The notes under the pieces were generated by a model that saw only the letters and a list, made by a program, of their open reading frames with translations, searched no databases and was not told where the DNA came from. A DNA stretch of 64,000 bases, taken from Onthomorpha sp937906975 (GTDB lineage Bacteria; Bacteroidota; Bacteroidia; Bacteroidales; P3). Location: positions 134,310-198,309 of the forward strand of contig JAZLDH010000009.1 of the NCBI GenBank assembly GCA_045614605.1, written 5' to 3'. A program made the position numbers and the translations under genes. Below, one piece after another: positions 52,267-61,212 of this stretch (positions within the stretch are counted from its first letter, which is position 1; every line of letters starts with the position of its first letter).

Positions 52267-53445
52267 AATTACTTCTTTCATATATTTCTTTTCTAACACA
52301 TCGACCAAGCGTTTTATTACGCTTTTACGCAATGCGATCTCCACAGGTAGGTCTGATTCGTGGTGAGCTGGATTTATTTTTGTTCCAACTAAAAGATGGA
52401 TTTCATCGCTATTAATTAAGCGTTCTGCAATCTTATCTGCCGGTCCATTACCAAAGGTTGCATTTGTTGTTGCATTAGAAAGAAGTGTGATTACTTTGTT
52501 TAGAGTTAGCACTCCTTCGGTTACTAAATCCAAACCTTTCATTTTGCTCATTGGAGGTAAAGAAGAATCCATATTTTCATAATCATCAACAATCTCAACT
52601 CCCAAATGCTTTGAAAAAATCTCAGAGGTTGTAGCGCCAGAAACGATTTTATATCCATCAAACGCCTTTACCTTTTCTACATACTCGGCATCCTTATTCA
52701 CATCACAAGGAGGACCAGTTGCAATTATGGTTTTTCTTGGATTTCTAAAATAAATAACAGCGCAACTCGTATCGTCCTTTGAAGAAAACCTATCATTACT
52801 ATAAGCTTTATTTACCACCCTTTGAGCAAGCTTTGAGGCAGAAATATAACGCTCGTTTAAGATAGTATCTTTCACAAATTCCACATACGCATCACGTCCC
52901 CAACCCAAAAGCATATCGTCATTACCCATTCCCGACTGAGTAACACCATCAGAAATAAAGATAATTCTATCCTCTTTCATAGGTCTGAAACTACAAGTCA
53001 TGATTTCCTGACTTCTACCTTGTCCATCAACATTTTCAAGCAATAGACAATTCCACTCAGGCTCAAAAATATTACCACCTCTCATAATAAGGCAAAGCGG
53101 ATTGTCATATTCCAAAATATTTACCTCGCTATTATGCACATCAACTATTGTAAAGGTAGCATAACTTGTCTTTCTTTCGCTACAAACAGGCAAAGTATTC
53201 ATAATTATATCGGCAATAGTTTGCGCATCCTTGTGCTCTTCCGCAAAATTTATTGCCATAGTAGAGGTTAATGTAGCTAAAACATTTGCTTTCACGCCAT
53301 GTCCCATACCATCAGCCAAAACAGCCAAGGTTCTGTTTTCTTCCTTCAATCTTTTTGAAAGAAAAACATCACCACATATAAATTCTCCTTTGTGATTTTT
53401 TTGAAAACAAGCAGTCTCTACGTGAAAATTGTTTTTTTGCTCCAT
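52252..53445 (-). CDS. SpoIIE-type PP2C phosphatase with extra C-terminal domain
   Basis: Serine/threonine phosphatase domain at about 15-235: metal residues around D26 (GDVF), D45-G46-M47-G48-H49-G50, D166-G167 (FISDGV) and D224-D225 (KDDTSC). A further domain of unknown function fills about 236-397 (TIIATGPPCD, GYKIVSGATTSEIFSKHLGVEI, LLVGTKINPAHHES). There is no membrane segment or sensor domain, so it is cytoplasmic. Similar phosphatases with such a C-terminal domain are often found near redox operons of anaerobes, as far as I recall. It begins 5 nt after the stop of the cyclase-like gene. Substrate unknown. Confidence 0.88.
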   Translation of the reverse strand: MEQKNNFHVETACFQKNHKGEFICGDVFLSKRLKEENRTLAVLADGMGHGVKANVLATLTSTMAINFAEEHKDAQTIADIIMNTLPVCSERKTSYATFTIVDVHNSEVNILEYDNPLCLIMRGGNIFEPEWNCLLLENVDGQGRSQEIMTCSFRPMKEDRIIFISDGVTQSGMGNDDMLLGWGRDAYVEFVKDTILNERYISASKLAQRVVNKAYSNDRFSSKDDTSCAVIYFRNPRKTIIATGPPCDVNKDAEYVEKVKAFDGYKIVSGATTSEIFSKHLGVEIVDDYENMDSSLPPMSKMKGLDLVTEGVLTLNKVITLLSNATTNATFGNGPADKIAERLINSDEIHLLVGTKINPAHHESDLPVEIALRKSVIKRLVDVLEKKYMKEVIVEYL

Positions 53446-53450
53446 AATAA

Positions 53451-54077
53451 TTATGAATTTTGCATATCAACAAATCTTAAAGTATTGATTAAAATTTTTG
53501 AATACGAGGTAGAAAAATCATCTACCCCTATTTTAGTAAAACTATTGTTGATACTATTTTTAACACCCTGCAAAGCAATTTGAGCAATAGGCTTTTTCGC
53601 AAGTTTTAACACGAGCTCGCCCCCATAAACAACGCAATATTTTGAAAGCACTTGCGATTTTTCTTCATACAAATCCTTATGAATCATAACCGAAGCAAGC
53701 TCAAAATTTTCTAATCTATCCTTTGCAGAAAAATATTCTTTGGAAATATGCAGATTAAATCCGTTTTCCTCGTTTTCAATAGCATTTTCCTTAAAAACGA
53801 TAGCCCTAAAAGGAATACCAAACAAAAGAGAATGCTTATTATAATCCATAATCAATTCAACAAATCTTTCAAATTGATTAGATATAGCATTAAGTACGAG
53901 CGTAATTTGCTTACCCCAAAAATTCACCTCTACCTCTGGAATTGCTTCTCTTATCTTTCTTAATTGATTTGCTATATTTTCAGTTCTTATTCCTAACAAA
54001 TCCCTTCCCGCTTCCAAAGATATTTGCTCAAAATTCAAAAGTTCAATTATACAAACGAAATTTTCTCTATTAGTCAT
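53451..54077 (-). CDS. Unknown protein, possible catalytically dead nucleotide-cyclase-like fold
   Basis: I recognise no named family. In the 208 residues the order of segments resembles a class III nucleotide cyclase domain: FVCIIELLNFEQIS (7-20, where cyclases have a metal-binding Asp), VNFWGKQITLVL (51-62, where they have a GD pair), FGIPFRAIVFKEN (86-98, compare the GIPxRxGI strand) and YFSAKDRLENFELASVMIHKDLY (115-137). The catalytic acidic residues are absent. It is tightly coupled upstream of the SpoIIE phosphatase (5 nt) and 14 nt after gmk, suggesting a partner or regulator of the phosphatase. Confidence 0.75.
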   Translation of the reverse strand: MTNRENFVCIIELLNFEQISLEAGRDLLGIRTENIANQLRKIREAIPEVEVNFWGKQITLVLNAISNQFERFVELIMDYNKHSLLFGIPFRAIVFKENAIENEENGFNLHISKEYFSAKDRLENFELASVMIHKDLYEEKSQVLSKYCVVYGGELVLKLAKKPIAQIALQGVKNSINNSFTKIGVDDFSTSYSKILINTLRFVDMQNS

Positions 54078-54091
54078 CGTATTTTATTTTA

Positions 54092-54673
54092 TTACTTAAC
54101 GTTCCAATTATTCATTTGTTGCGCAATAATTTCTTCCACTCTTGCAATCGCCTCGTTTAAATCATCATTACAAACAACATAATCAAAATTTTCAGAAAGG
54201 GATATTTCCATTTCTGCTCTAGAAAGCCTTTCTCTTAAAGTTTCTTCGCTTTCTGTATTTCGTTTTCTAAGTCTATTTTCCAACTCCTCTATGCTTGGTG
54301 GCATAATAAATATAGAACAAGCTTGATCTTTTAAGATATTTTTTATGTTTACTCCACCTTTAACGTCTATATCAAAGATAACATACTTTCCTTGCGCCCA
54401 AATTCTATCAAGTTCCGAGCGAAGAGTTCCATAATACTTGCCAGGATAAACCTCTTCCCACTCAAGAAAATCACCTTTCTCGATATGAGCTCTCATTTTC
54501 TCAGGAGTAGTAAAATAATAATCAATCCCATCTTTTTCTCCCTCACGAGCAGGGCGAGTTGTTGCCGATATAGAAAAACTAAACCTATCTTTCATTTTTT
54601 CTAATATCGGTTTCAAAATAGAAGTCTTACCACTACCCGAAGGTGCCGAAAAAATAAAAACGCCTTTGTTCAT
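54092..54673 (-). CDS. gmk: Guanylate kinase
   Basis: Phosphorylates GMP to GDP. The 193 residues have the P-loop APSGSGKT (10-17), ISATTRPAREGEKDGIDYYF (GMP-binding), GTLRSELDRIW and FIMPPSIEELENRLRKRNTE. It is normal in length. It sits between a Glu-rich protein gene (1 nt gap) and the cyclase-like gene (14 nt), so it is embedded in a four-gene operon with a phosphatase. Confidence 0.96.
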   Translation of the reverse strand: MNKGVFIFSAPSGSGKTSILKPILEKMKDRFSFSISATTRPAREGEKDGIDYYFTTPEKMRAHIEKGDFLEWEEVYPGKYYGTLRSELDRIWAQGKYVIFDIDVKGGVNIKNILKDQACSIFIMPPSIEELENRLRKRNTESEETLRERLSRAEMEISLSENFDYVVCNDDLNEAIARVEEIIAQQMNNWNVK

Positions 54674-54674
54674 A

Positions 54675-55598
54675 TTATTTTTTAAATCTCTTTTCTACCA
54701 AATTCTCAAGCGTGCTATATGCCAAGGAGTTCTTAATCCATTTTCTTTTGTTGCGATTTTCCTCTATCACAATCATTGACATCTCTAAGCTAGTAGCCTC
54801 ATTAAGAATATTTATAAAGTTTGTATAAGCTTTTAAGTCGCCAGAAAACAAATCATTTATGAACATAAATTTCTCTCCTACGCCTATTGCAGTTCTAAGA
54901 TCGCTTCTGTTTTTATTTTCAAACTTATCAGCAATAGATTGTGGAGTCTTAAATAAATCAAGTGTAGAGGCAGCCTCTTTTTTTGTAGATTTTGGCTCAC
55001 TATCCTTCATTATATTATTATGAAGATAGTCTAAAACAGAGCCAGTCTTTGCTTGAGTAGGCTCGCTCTTAGGCTCAGGTGCTTCAAATACTATTTCAGG
55101 CTCAATAGTCTTTGGCATTTCTTGCTTAGGTTCAACTCTCTCAGGCTTAATCTCTATTATTTCTTCTTTAACTTCAATTATCTCTTCTTTTATCTCCAAA
55201 ACCTCTTCTTTAACCTCTATTTTCTCTTCTTGTTGCTCTATTTTTTCAGGTTCTATTTCTACCTGCTCAATCTTAGGTAACTCTATAATTTCTTCTTGTT
55301 TAGGCTCAACACTCTCAACTATTTCTTCCTTAACTTCAGGCACTATTTCAAGAGGTTTTTCCTCTACAATAACCTGCTCAATCTTTGGCTGAATTTCCAA
55401 AACCTCCTCTTTAACAAAACTAGGCTGTGAAATTGTTTGTTGATAATCAGCAGTAAGAAGAAAATCATACATTTCCCTCATTCTTTGTCTTAACACCTCA
55501 ACATCTAACACAGAAACAGTTTCACTTTCACAAACTCTTTCACTTGCTCTTCTCATTTCGTTTGTTAGAGCAAGCAATTTTTGCTGAAAAACATTCAT
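54675..55598 (-). CDS. Glu-rich repetitive protein with conserved C-terminal domain
   Basis: Function unknown. Of 307 residues, about 1-50 are an Arg/Glu-rich predicted helix, about 60-180 are low-complexity repeats built from units like VKEEVLEI and KEEIIE, and about 215-307 are a conserved globular end (IADKFENKNRSDLRTAIGVGEKFMFINDLFSGD and LVEKRFKK). That end recurs in Bacteroidetes proteins of otherwise variable length. No signal peptide or membrane helix is present. It heads the operon with gmk 1 nt downstream. The acidic middle is probably an extended spacer. Confidence 0.82.
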   Translation of the reverse strand: MNVFQQKLLALTNEMRRASERVCESETVSVLDVEVLRQRMREMYDFLLTADYQQTISQPSFVKEEVLEIQPKIEQVIVEEKPLEIVPEVKEEIVESVEPKQEEIIELPKIEQVEIEPEKIEQQEEKIEVKEEVLEIKEEIIEVKEEIIEIKPERVEPKQEMPKTIEPEIVFEAPEPKSEPTQAKTGSVLDYLHNNIMKDSEPKSTKKEAASTLDLFKTPQSIADKFENKNRSDLRTAIGVGEKFMFINDLFSGDLKAYTNFINILNEATSLEMSMIVIEENRNKRKWIKNSLAYSTLENLVEKRFKK

Positions 55599-55676
55599 AT
55601 ACGTTATATTTTTTTATAAATTATTCTTTGAAAATGCGTTGTAAAATTACTGCTTTTTTCTGACATTGACATAAGT

Positions 55677-55744
55677 CAAAGAAATATTTTTTTTATTCTT
55701 AGCTTTATTTTATTTTTGCAAAGAAATAATTTCACAATCCTAAG
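55677..55744. repeat. Phased four-box element, copy 7 (overlaps addA promoter)
   Basis: Boxes CAAAG at 55677, CTTAG at 55698, CAAAG at 55719 and CTAAG at 55740 step by exactly 21 bp, preceded by AAGT. Unlike most copies this one lies in a divergent gap: box 3 directly follows the addA -7 element and box 4 ends 10 nt before the ATG, so the last half of the element should be transcribed as the addA leader. Nothing else notable is seen in 55599-55676. Confidence 0.82.
55711..55718 (+). promoter_or_regulatory. -7 box of addA
   Basis: TATTTTTG followed by CAAAG, 36 nt before the addA ATG at 55755. The box lies between boxes 2 and 3 of the phased element. Confidence 0.6.
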
Positions 55745-55754
55745 AAATAAAAAC

Positions 55755-58643
55755 ATGGGACAAATAAACATTTATTCAGCCTCGGCCGGCAGTGGAAAAA
55801 CCTTTAATCTTGTAGTAGAATATCTTGAAAAACTATTAGCAAATCCTCAGGCTTTCAAAAATATTTTAGCGGTTACTTTCACCAATAAATCGACAAATGA
55901 AATGAAAACAAGGATTCTTTCCACCCTTTACGGATTAGCAAGCAATCAACCTTATGCTGACAAATACATCTCTCCACTTAAAGACAAAACCCACAAGGCT
56001 GAAAAAGAAATAAGAGAAAAAGCGAACGATATTTTAAAAATAATTCTTCACGATTATTCTTATTTTAATGTTGAAACAATAGATAGTTTTTTGCAAAAGG
56101 TACTAAAAAATCTTGCAAAGGAAGTTAAAGTTGGTAGTCATTTTGATGTGATTTTAGATGAAACAGAATATATAGAAAAAGCAATAAAACAAGTAAACAA
56201 TTCTGAGAAGTTAAAAGACTATGTAGAGAAACTAATCAACAAACGCTTAGAAGATGGTGAGAATTGGAAACATGACAAAATTTTATTAGAACTTGCCAAA
56301 GACCTAAACAAAGAAGTTGTAAGAGAAAACATAAAAGATCAAACAACAGACATAGATATAATAGAGCAGTACGTTAAAAAACGAAAAGCAATCTACGATA
56401 ATTTCCTAAAAGAATTACATTCAAAGATTGAGGCCTTTAAAAGAAAATTTAAAGTTAGCGACTTCATAAAAAAAGCCTACATAAACAACGACTATAAATT
56501 AGTAAGAGCAGTTGATCCTTTTTATAAAAAACACAATAAAAACGAGAAAGCAGATGATTACAACGAAATACTTTCTTTTTTCATAGAAGGAAGCAGAGAA
56601 GCCTTTAATGCAAAACTTGAAATCAACTCAATATATGAATGTCTTTTACTAAAAAGCATAAAAATCTTTAAATCAGAAGCCTTAAAAGAAGACAACCTCT
56701 TTACCCTCAAAGACACAGCAGGATTACTTGCAGAAATGATAGGAGAAGAAGATGTTTCCTTTGTCTATGAAAAGATAGGCTCAAGAATAAAGCATATAAT
56801 GATAGATGAATTTCAAGACACCTCTCAACTTTCTTGGAAAAACTTTAATTTTATCTCAAAAGAATGTCTTAGCAATCAAGGAAGCAGTACTATTTTCGGA
56901 GATATAAAACAAGCAATCTATCGTTGGAATGAAGGTGATTGGACAATAATATCAGAACTCTTAGAAGATAAAAAAAATTCTAAAATAGTTCTTGACACAA
57001 ATTATAGAACAGACAAAAATATAGTAGAATTTAATAATGGTTTCTTTTCTAATTTTTATCAACACCTATATTTTCGTGTAGAAACCGAGCAAAATGCAAA
57101 AAACAATGAAGATGAAGGATTATTAAAATTTCATTTTCTTTTAGAAGGCGAAGATATTGATGTATTAGAAAAGACAATAAAAGAAATAAACTACTATTTA
57201 GAAAAAGGATTTAAACATTCCGACATTGCACTCTTGTTTCGTTCAAATTCAAAGCTTACAATGTGTGCAGAATACTTAAAAACACAAGGATTTACACCTA
57301 TTTCCGATGACGCATTCACTTTTAATTCTTCTCGCTCTATAAAGACTATAATTTTTGCTCTACGCTTGATTGCAAACAACAAAGACAGCTTTTCTCAATA
57401 CCTATTAAGCACTTACGGATACGAAGAAAACACAATAAATCTCTTAAAAGCAATAGAAAAAAATCACACTCCACTAATAGATATTGTAGATACAATCATA
57501 AATATCTGCAAAATACAGACGCAAGATGTGTTTATTTCTGCCTTTTATGAAAAATTAACAGAATTTTGCAAACAAAAACCTCAACAAATTAACGGTTTTC
57601 TAAAATATTGGAATGATGAATTAAAAGATTTCAAAGTTTCCTTAGACGATAACCAAGCAAATGAAGAAGAAAACGACAAAAATATAAAATTATTAACCGT
57701 ACATAAATCAAAAGGGTTAGAATTTCCTGTTGTTATTATACCATTTTTCGATTGGCAATACGTAAATTTTATGGAGAAAATATGGGTAAGCAACAATACA
57801 CCTGAGAGTCCTATACGTCTTTTTAGAGCAAGTCTTGGAGAATTAGAGGATACTCAAAATTTAACACTTGCTACACATGCTAAAGTAGAGGCAACGCATC
57901 AGGTAATCGACACATACAATCTTATGTACGTTGCTTTTACTCGTCCAAAGCACGCTCTATCTACTATTTCTAAAAACCCAAAAGCTAACACTTGCTCTTC
58001 GGATTTGCGTAATTACTTATCGGAGAACTATCCTTGTAATTCAGAAAATTGTTTCATAATAGGAAATGAGGAGTTTAAGAAAAAAGAAAATAAAGAAGAG
58101 GTTGAGCAAAAAGATATTTTCTCTCTCAAAGGCGAAAACATAACTCCAAGTATTAAGAATACGAATTTTGAAAAGCAAGATGCAGTAAAATTTTCTCTAA
58201 GCAAAGAAGCACAAGACTATTTTGAATTTAACTCAGAAGAATCCGCAGAAGAAAAAAGAGAACGTGGAATTGCACTACATAGTATTTGTTCTAAGATTTA
58301 TGAAGAAAAGGATTTAGAAACCTTGTCTTTATCCGAGGAAGAAAAAGCAATCATTGAGCAAATGTTTATTGATGCAAAAGAATATAAATGGTTCGATGGC
58401 ACTTATAAAGCATACAATGAGAAAGAAATTCTTTGCAATGGGCAAACCAAACGAATAGATAGAATTATGTTTGGCAAAGATGAAGTAATTATTGTTGATT
58501 ATAAATTTAGCGAGGACACAGATTACGAAAACAAATACCGCAAACAACTAAACGAATACAAGAAAATAGTCTCTGAAATGGGATATAAAAATATAAAAAC
58601 TTATTTGTGGTTTATTGGTAACCAAATAAAGGAGGTTAAGTAA
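55755..58643 (+). CDS. addA: AddA/RecB-like UvrD-family helicase-nuclease
   Basis: Helicase-nuclease subunit processing double-strand breaks for recombination. The 962 residues show Walker A ASAGSGKTFNLV (10-21), motif Ia AVTFTNKSTNEMK, motif II MIDEFQDTSQLSW, motif III FGDIKQAIYRWNEGDW, motif V LTVHKSKGLEFPVVIIPFF, motif VI YVAFTRPKHAL, and at the C-terminus a PD-(D/E)XK nuclease with VIIVDYKFSED. I start at 55755; the in-frame TTG at 55716 lies in the promoter. Stop and the addB start share a base (TAATG), so the subunits are translationally coupled. Confidence 0.92.
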   Translation: MGQINIYSASAGSGKTFNLVVEYLEKLLANPQAFKNILAVTFTNKSTNEMKTRILSTLYGLASNQPYADKYISPLKDKTHKAEKEIREKANDILKIILHDYSYFNVETIDSFLQKVLKNLAKEVKVGSHFDVILDETEYIEKAIKQVNNSEKLKDYVEKLINKRLEDGENWKHDKILLELAKDLNKEVVRENIKDQTTDIDIIEQYVKKRKAIYDNFLKELHSKIEAFKRKFKVSDFIKKAYINNDYKLVRAVDPFYKKHNKNEKADDYNEILSFFIEGSREAFNAKLEINSIYECLLLKSIKIFKSEALKEDNLFTLKDTAGLLAEMIGEEDVSFVYEKIGSRIKHIMIDEFQDTSQLSWKNFNFISKECLSNQGSSTIFGDIKQAIYRWNEGDWTIISELLEDKKNSKIVLDTNYRTDKNIVEFNNGFFSNFYQHLYFRVETEQNAKNNEDEGLLKFHFLLEGEDIDVLEKTIKEINYYLEKGFKHSDIALLFRSNSKLTMCAEYLKTQGFTPISDDAFTFNSSRSIKTIIFALRLIANNKDSFSQYLLSTYGYEENTINLLKAIEKNHTPLIDIVDTIINICKIQTQDVFISAFYEKLTEFCKQKPQQINGFLKYWNDELKDFKVSLDDNQANEEENDKNIKLLTVHKSKGLEFPVVIIPFFDWQYVNFMEKIWVSNNTPESPIRLFRASLGELEDTQNLTLATHAKVEATHQVIDTYNLMYVAFTRPKHALSTISKNPKANTCSSDLRNYLSENYPCNSENCFIIGNEEFKKKENKEEVEQKDIFSLKGENITPSIKNTNFEKQDAVKFSLSKEAQDYFEFNSEESAEEKRERGIALHSICSKIYEEKDLETLSLSEEEKAIIEQMFIDAKEYKWFDGTYKAYNEKEILCNGQTKRIDRIMFGKDEVIIVDYKFSEDTDYENKYRKQLNEYKKIVSEMGYKNIKTYLWFIGNQIKEVK

Positions 58644-61207
58644 TGTTTTTACAAAAAGTAGCACAAGACATAAAAAAGCATAGTAATGAATACTTGCTTG
58701 ATTTACAAATATTATTTTCAAATAAAAGAGCAATAAAATATTTCAATCAAGAATTTAAGCTCCAAGACAAACAAACCCTTTGGCAAGCTGAATGTAAAAG
58801 CATTGCAGACTTTGTTCAAGAATATTCTTTACTCAAACCAGCAGAAGAATTTTCGCTAATCTATCAATTATTCCTCTCTTACAAAGAAGTTTGTCTTAAA
58901 AACGATAGCGAAACCTTTGAAACATTTTACAATTGGGGCAAAATAATTCTTTCAGACTTTGACGACATTGACAAAAACCTTGTTGATGCAAAACAAGTCT
59001 TTCGTTTGATAGAAGATTACAAAGAGGTAGAAAACACTTTTGACTATTTAACCATAGAGCAAAAAGAATTATTAAATAATTTTTTTACCATCTTTGAACA
59101 AAACTCCGAATTAAAAAAGAATTTCAAACAAATATGGAATTGTTTATATGATATTTATTGCCACTTTAAAGAAAAACTACATCAACAAGGCATTGGATAT
59201 TCTGGAATGATTTACAGAGATTTTTTATCTCGCATAGAAAATGGAGAAATCCGCTTTCGCAACCAAAATTTCGCAATAGTAGGTTTCAATGTACTTAACA
59301 AATGTGAAGAAAGCATATTTAAAATTTTAAAAAATGAATATTGCGTAGATTTTTATTGGGATTACGATAAGTATTACACCGATTCCAACTATCAAGAAGC
59401 GGGAATATTCATGAAAAACAACCTAAATAATTTTCCACACAACCAAGATTTTGCGAAAAATGACTTTAACACCATTTCCAAAAGCAAAGAAAAAATCAAC
59501 CTCATTAAGACTTCTTACGAAATAGAAAACACCTATTATATTAAAACTTGGATTGAGGGTTTGGAAAACAAATATAAAGATGATTTAAAGCAGAATGAAA
59601 TCGCTATAATACTTGGAAACGAAAACCTTTTACCATTTGTATTAAATTCTTTACCTAAAAAAATCAACAATCAAGAAATAAAAGTAAACATTGCTATGGG
59701 TTATCCTCTTGCAAACATTACTTTATTTAACGAAATTGAAGAAAAAATAGACGAAATCCAAAAAATAGAAAAACCAATCATAGAGCAGTTAGAAGAATTG
59801 ACCTTATTCGTTAAAGAAAAAGGAGAAAAAACCCACAAAACCGAAATAATGCAAAGTTGCTTTGGGGTAATAAAAATACTAAACGACTTTAAAAACACCT
59901 TATCTTTTAATAAAATAGAATTTTTACAAAACAATTTTTTGAAGAAAACCCTACTATATTTACTAAGAAGGCTACATATTCCTTTTGAATCCGATGCCAC
60001 AGACGGCATTCAAATAATGGGATTGTTAGAAAGCCGAAATTTGAATTTCAAACACGTACTTGTCTTATCTGCAAACGAGGGATATATTCCTAAAATTAAC
60101 AGTGTGAGTTCTTTTATTCCGCTTTCGGTAAGAGATGCCTTTGGATTGATTGACCAAAAGAAAAAGATTGCTGTTTTTGCTTATTACTTTTACAGATTAT
60201 TTCAAAGTAGAAAAGATTTAGACTTCGTATATAACAGCCTTGGAAACGGAGGAAAAATCAAGGAAATCACAAGATTTATACTCCAACTACGATTTGAAAG
60301 CACAATTTGTTTTGAAGAAAAATACATCTCTTTGCCAATGAAGGGGCAAACTAATCTATATTCTGAAGATCTATTCAAAAAAACCGACCAAGACTTAGAA
60401 GAATTAAAGAAAAAGCGATTTTCAGCCTCCATGATAAACACTTATCTTGACTGTGGTCGCAAATTCTATTTCAAATACATAAAAAAATTAACCCCACCCG
60501 AAGAGACTGATATTTCTTACTTAGTCTTTGGAAGACTATTTCATAAATCGGCAGAAAAATTTGTAGAATCAGAATACACCTTAGCCGAAACAGATTGTGT
60601 AAGGCTTGCTTTTGAAGAATTTGAAGAAGAGGAAAAAGAAATAATCACACAATCGGAAAAAGATACTTGTATAAAATATTTAGAGGCATTAAAGAAATAC
60701 TACAAAAGTGAGAATAAATTTTTAGCAGCCGAAAAAGAAATAGATGAAGTTAAAATATTCTTAGATGGTTTTTCTATAAACCTATACGGAATCATAGACA
60801 GAATAGACAAAACCAAAGAGGGGGATTATGTTGTCATAGACTACAAGACAAGTAAGAAGAAAAAAATATTTGATAACGAAATAGAAAATTTATTTGATAG
60901 TGGTTTAAATGAAAAAAGAAACACCTACGCACTTCAAATCTTGTTTTACGCCTATTTGTTGCAAAAAAAAGGCTACAAAGTCTTAGACACACAATTGATT
61001 TATCCGCATTTGCTTCACAAAGACAGCAATTGCAGTGTATCAGAGTTTAACAATGCTATTTTCAATGAATATGAAAATAATTTAAAGAGTTGCTTAGAGG
61101 AAATTTTCGACAAAGAAAAGCAATGGAAAAGCACAAAAAATTGTAATTATTGTGATTACAAAGAAATTTGTAGTAATTTTGAGGCTTCAAACGAAACAGA
61201 CAACTAA
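58643..61207 (+). CDS. addB: AddB-like nuclease with Fe-S cluster motif
   Basis: Second subunit of the recombination helicase-nuclease. The 854 residues comprise an inactivated helicase-like N-terminal part (LFSNKRAIKYFNQEF replaces a P-loop) and a C-terminal PD-(D/E)XK nuclease: SASMINTYLDCGRKFYFKYIKKL, then VVIDYKTSKK. The cysteine in LDCGRKF together with CNYCDYKEIC at the end forms the four-cysteine Fe-S staple typical of AddB. It is coupled to addA, and an M16 peptidase gene begins 5 nt after its stop. Confidence 0.9.
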   Translation: MFLQKVAQDIKKHSNEYLLDLQILFSNKRAIKYFNQEFKLQDKQTLWQAECKSIADFVQEYSLLKPAEEFSLIYQLFLSYKEVCLKNDSETFETFYNWGKIILSDFDDIDKNLVDAKQVFRLIEDYKEVENTFDYLTIEQKELLNNFFTIFEQNSELKKNFKQIWNCLYDIYCHFKEKLHQQGIGYSGMIYRDFLSRIENGEIRFRNQNFAIVGFNVLNKCEESIFKILKNEYCVDFYWDYDKYYTDSNYQEAGIFMKNNLNNFPHNQDFAKNDFNTISKSKEKINLIKTSYEIENTYYIKTWIEGLENKYKDDLKQNEIAIILGNENLLPFVLNSLPKKINNQEIKVNIAMGYPLANITLFNEIEEKIDEIQKIEKPIIEQLEELTLFVKEKGEKTHKTEIMQSCFGVIKILNDFKNTLSFNKIEFLQNNFLKKTLLYLLRRLHIPFESDATDGIQIMGLLESRNLNFKHVLVLSANEGYIPKINSVSSFIPLSVRDAFGLIDQKKKIAVFAYYFYRLFQSRKDLDFVYNSLGNGGKIKEITRFILQLRFESTICFEEKYISLPMKGQTNLYSEDLFKKTDQDLEELKKKRFSASMINTYLDCGRKFYFKYIKKLTPPEETDISYLVFGRLFHKSAEKFVESEYTLAETDCVRLAFEEFEEEEKEIITQSEKDTCIKYLEALKKYYKSENKFLAAEKEIDEVKIFLDGFSINLYGIIDRIDKTKEGDYVVIDYKTSKKKKIFDNEIENLFDSGLNEKRNTYALQILFYAYLLQKKGYKVLDTQLIYPHLLHKDSNCSVSEFNNAIFNEYENNLKSCLEEIFDKEKQWKSTKNCNYCDYKEICSNFEASNETDN

Positions 61208-61212
61208 AAATA

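Noticed and set aside
53451..54077. GGDEF diguanylate cyclase
   Set aside because: No GGDEF or similar loop and no catalytic acidic residues; only the overall segment order suggests a cyclase-like fold.
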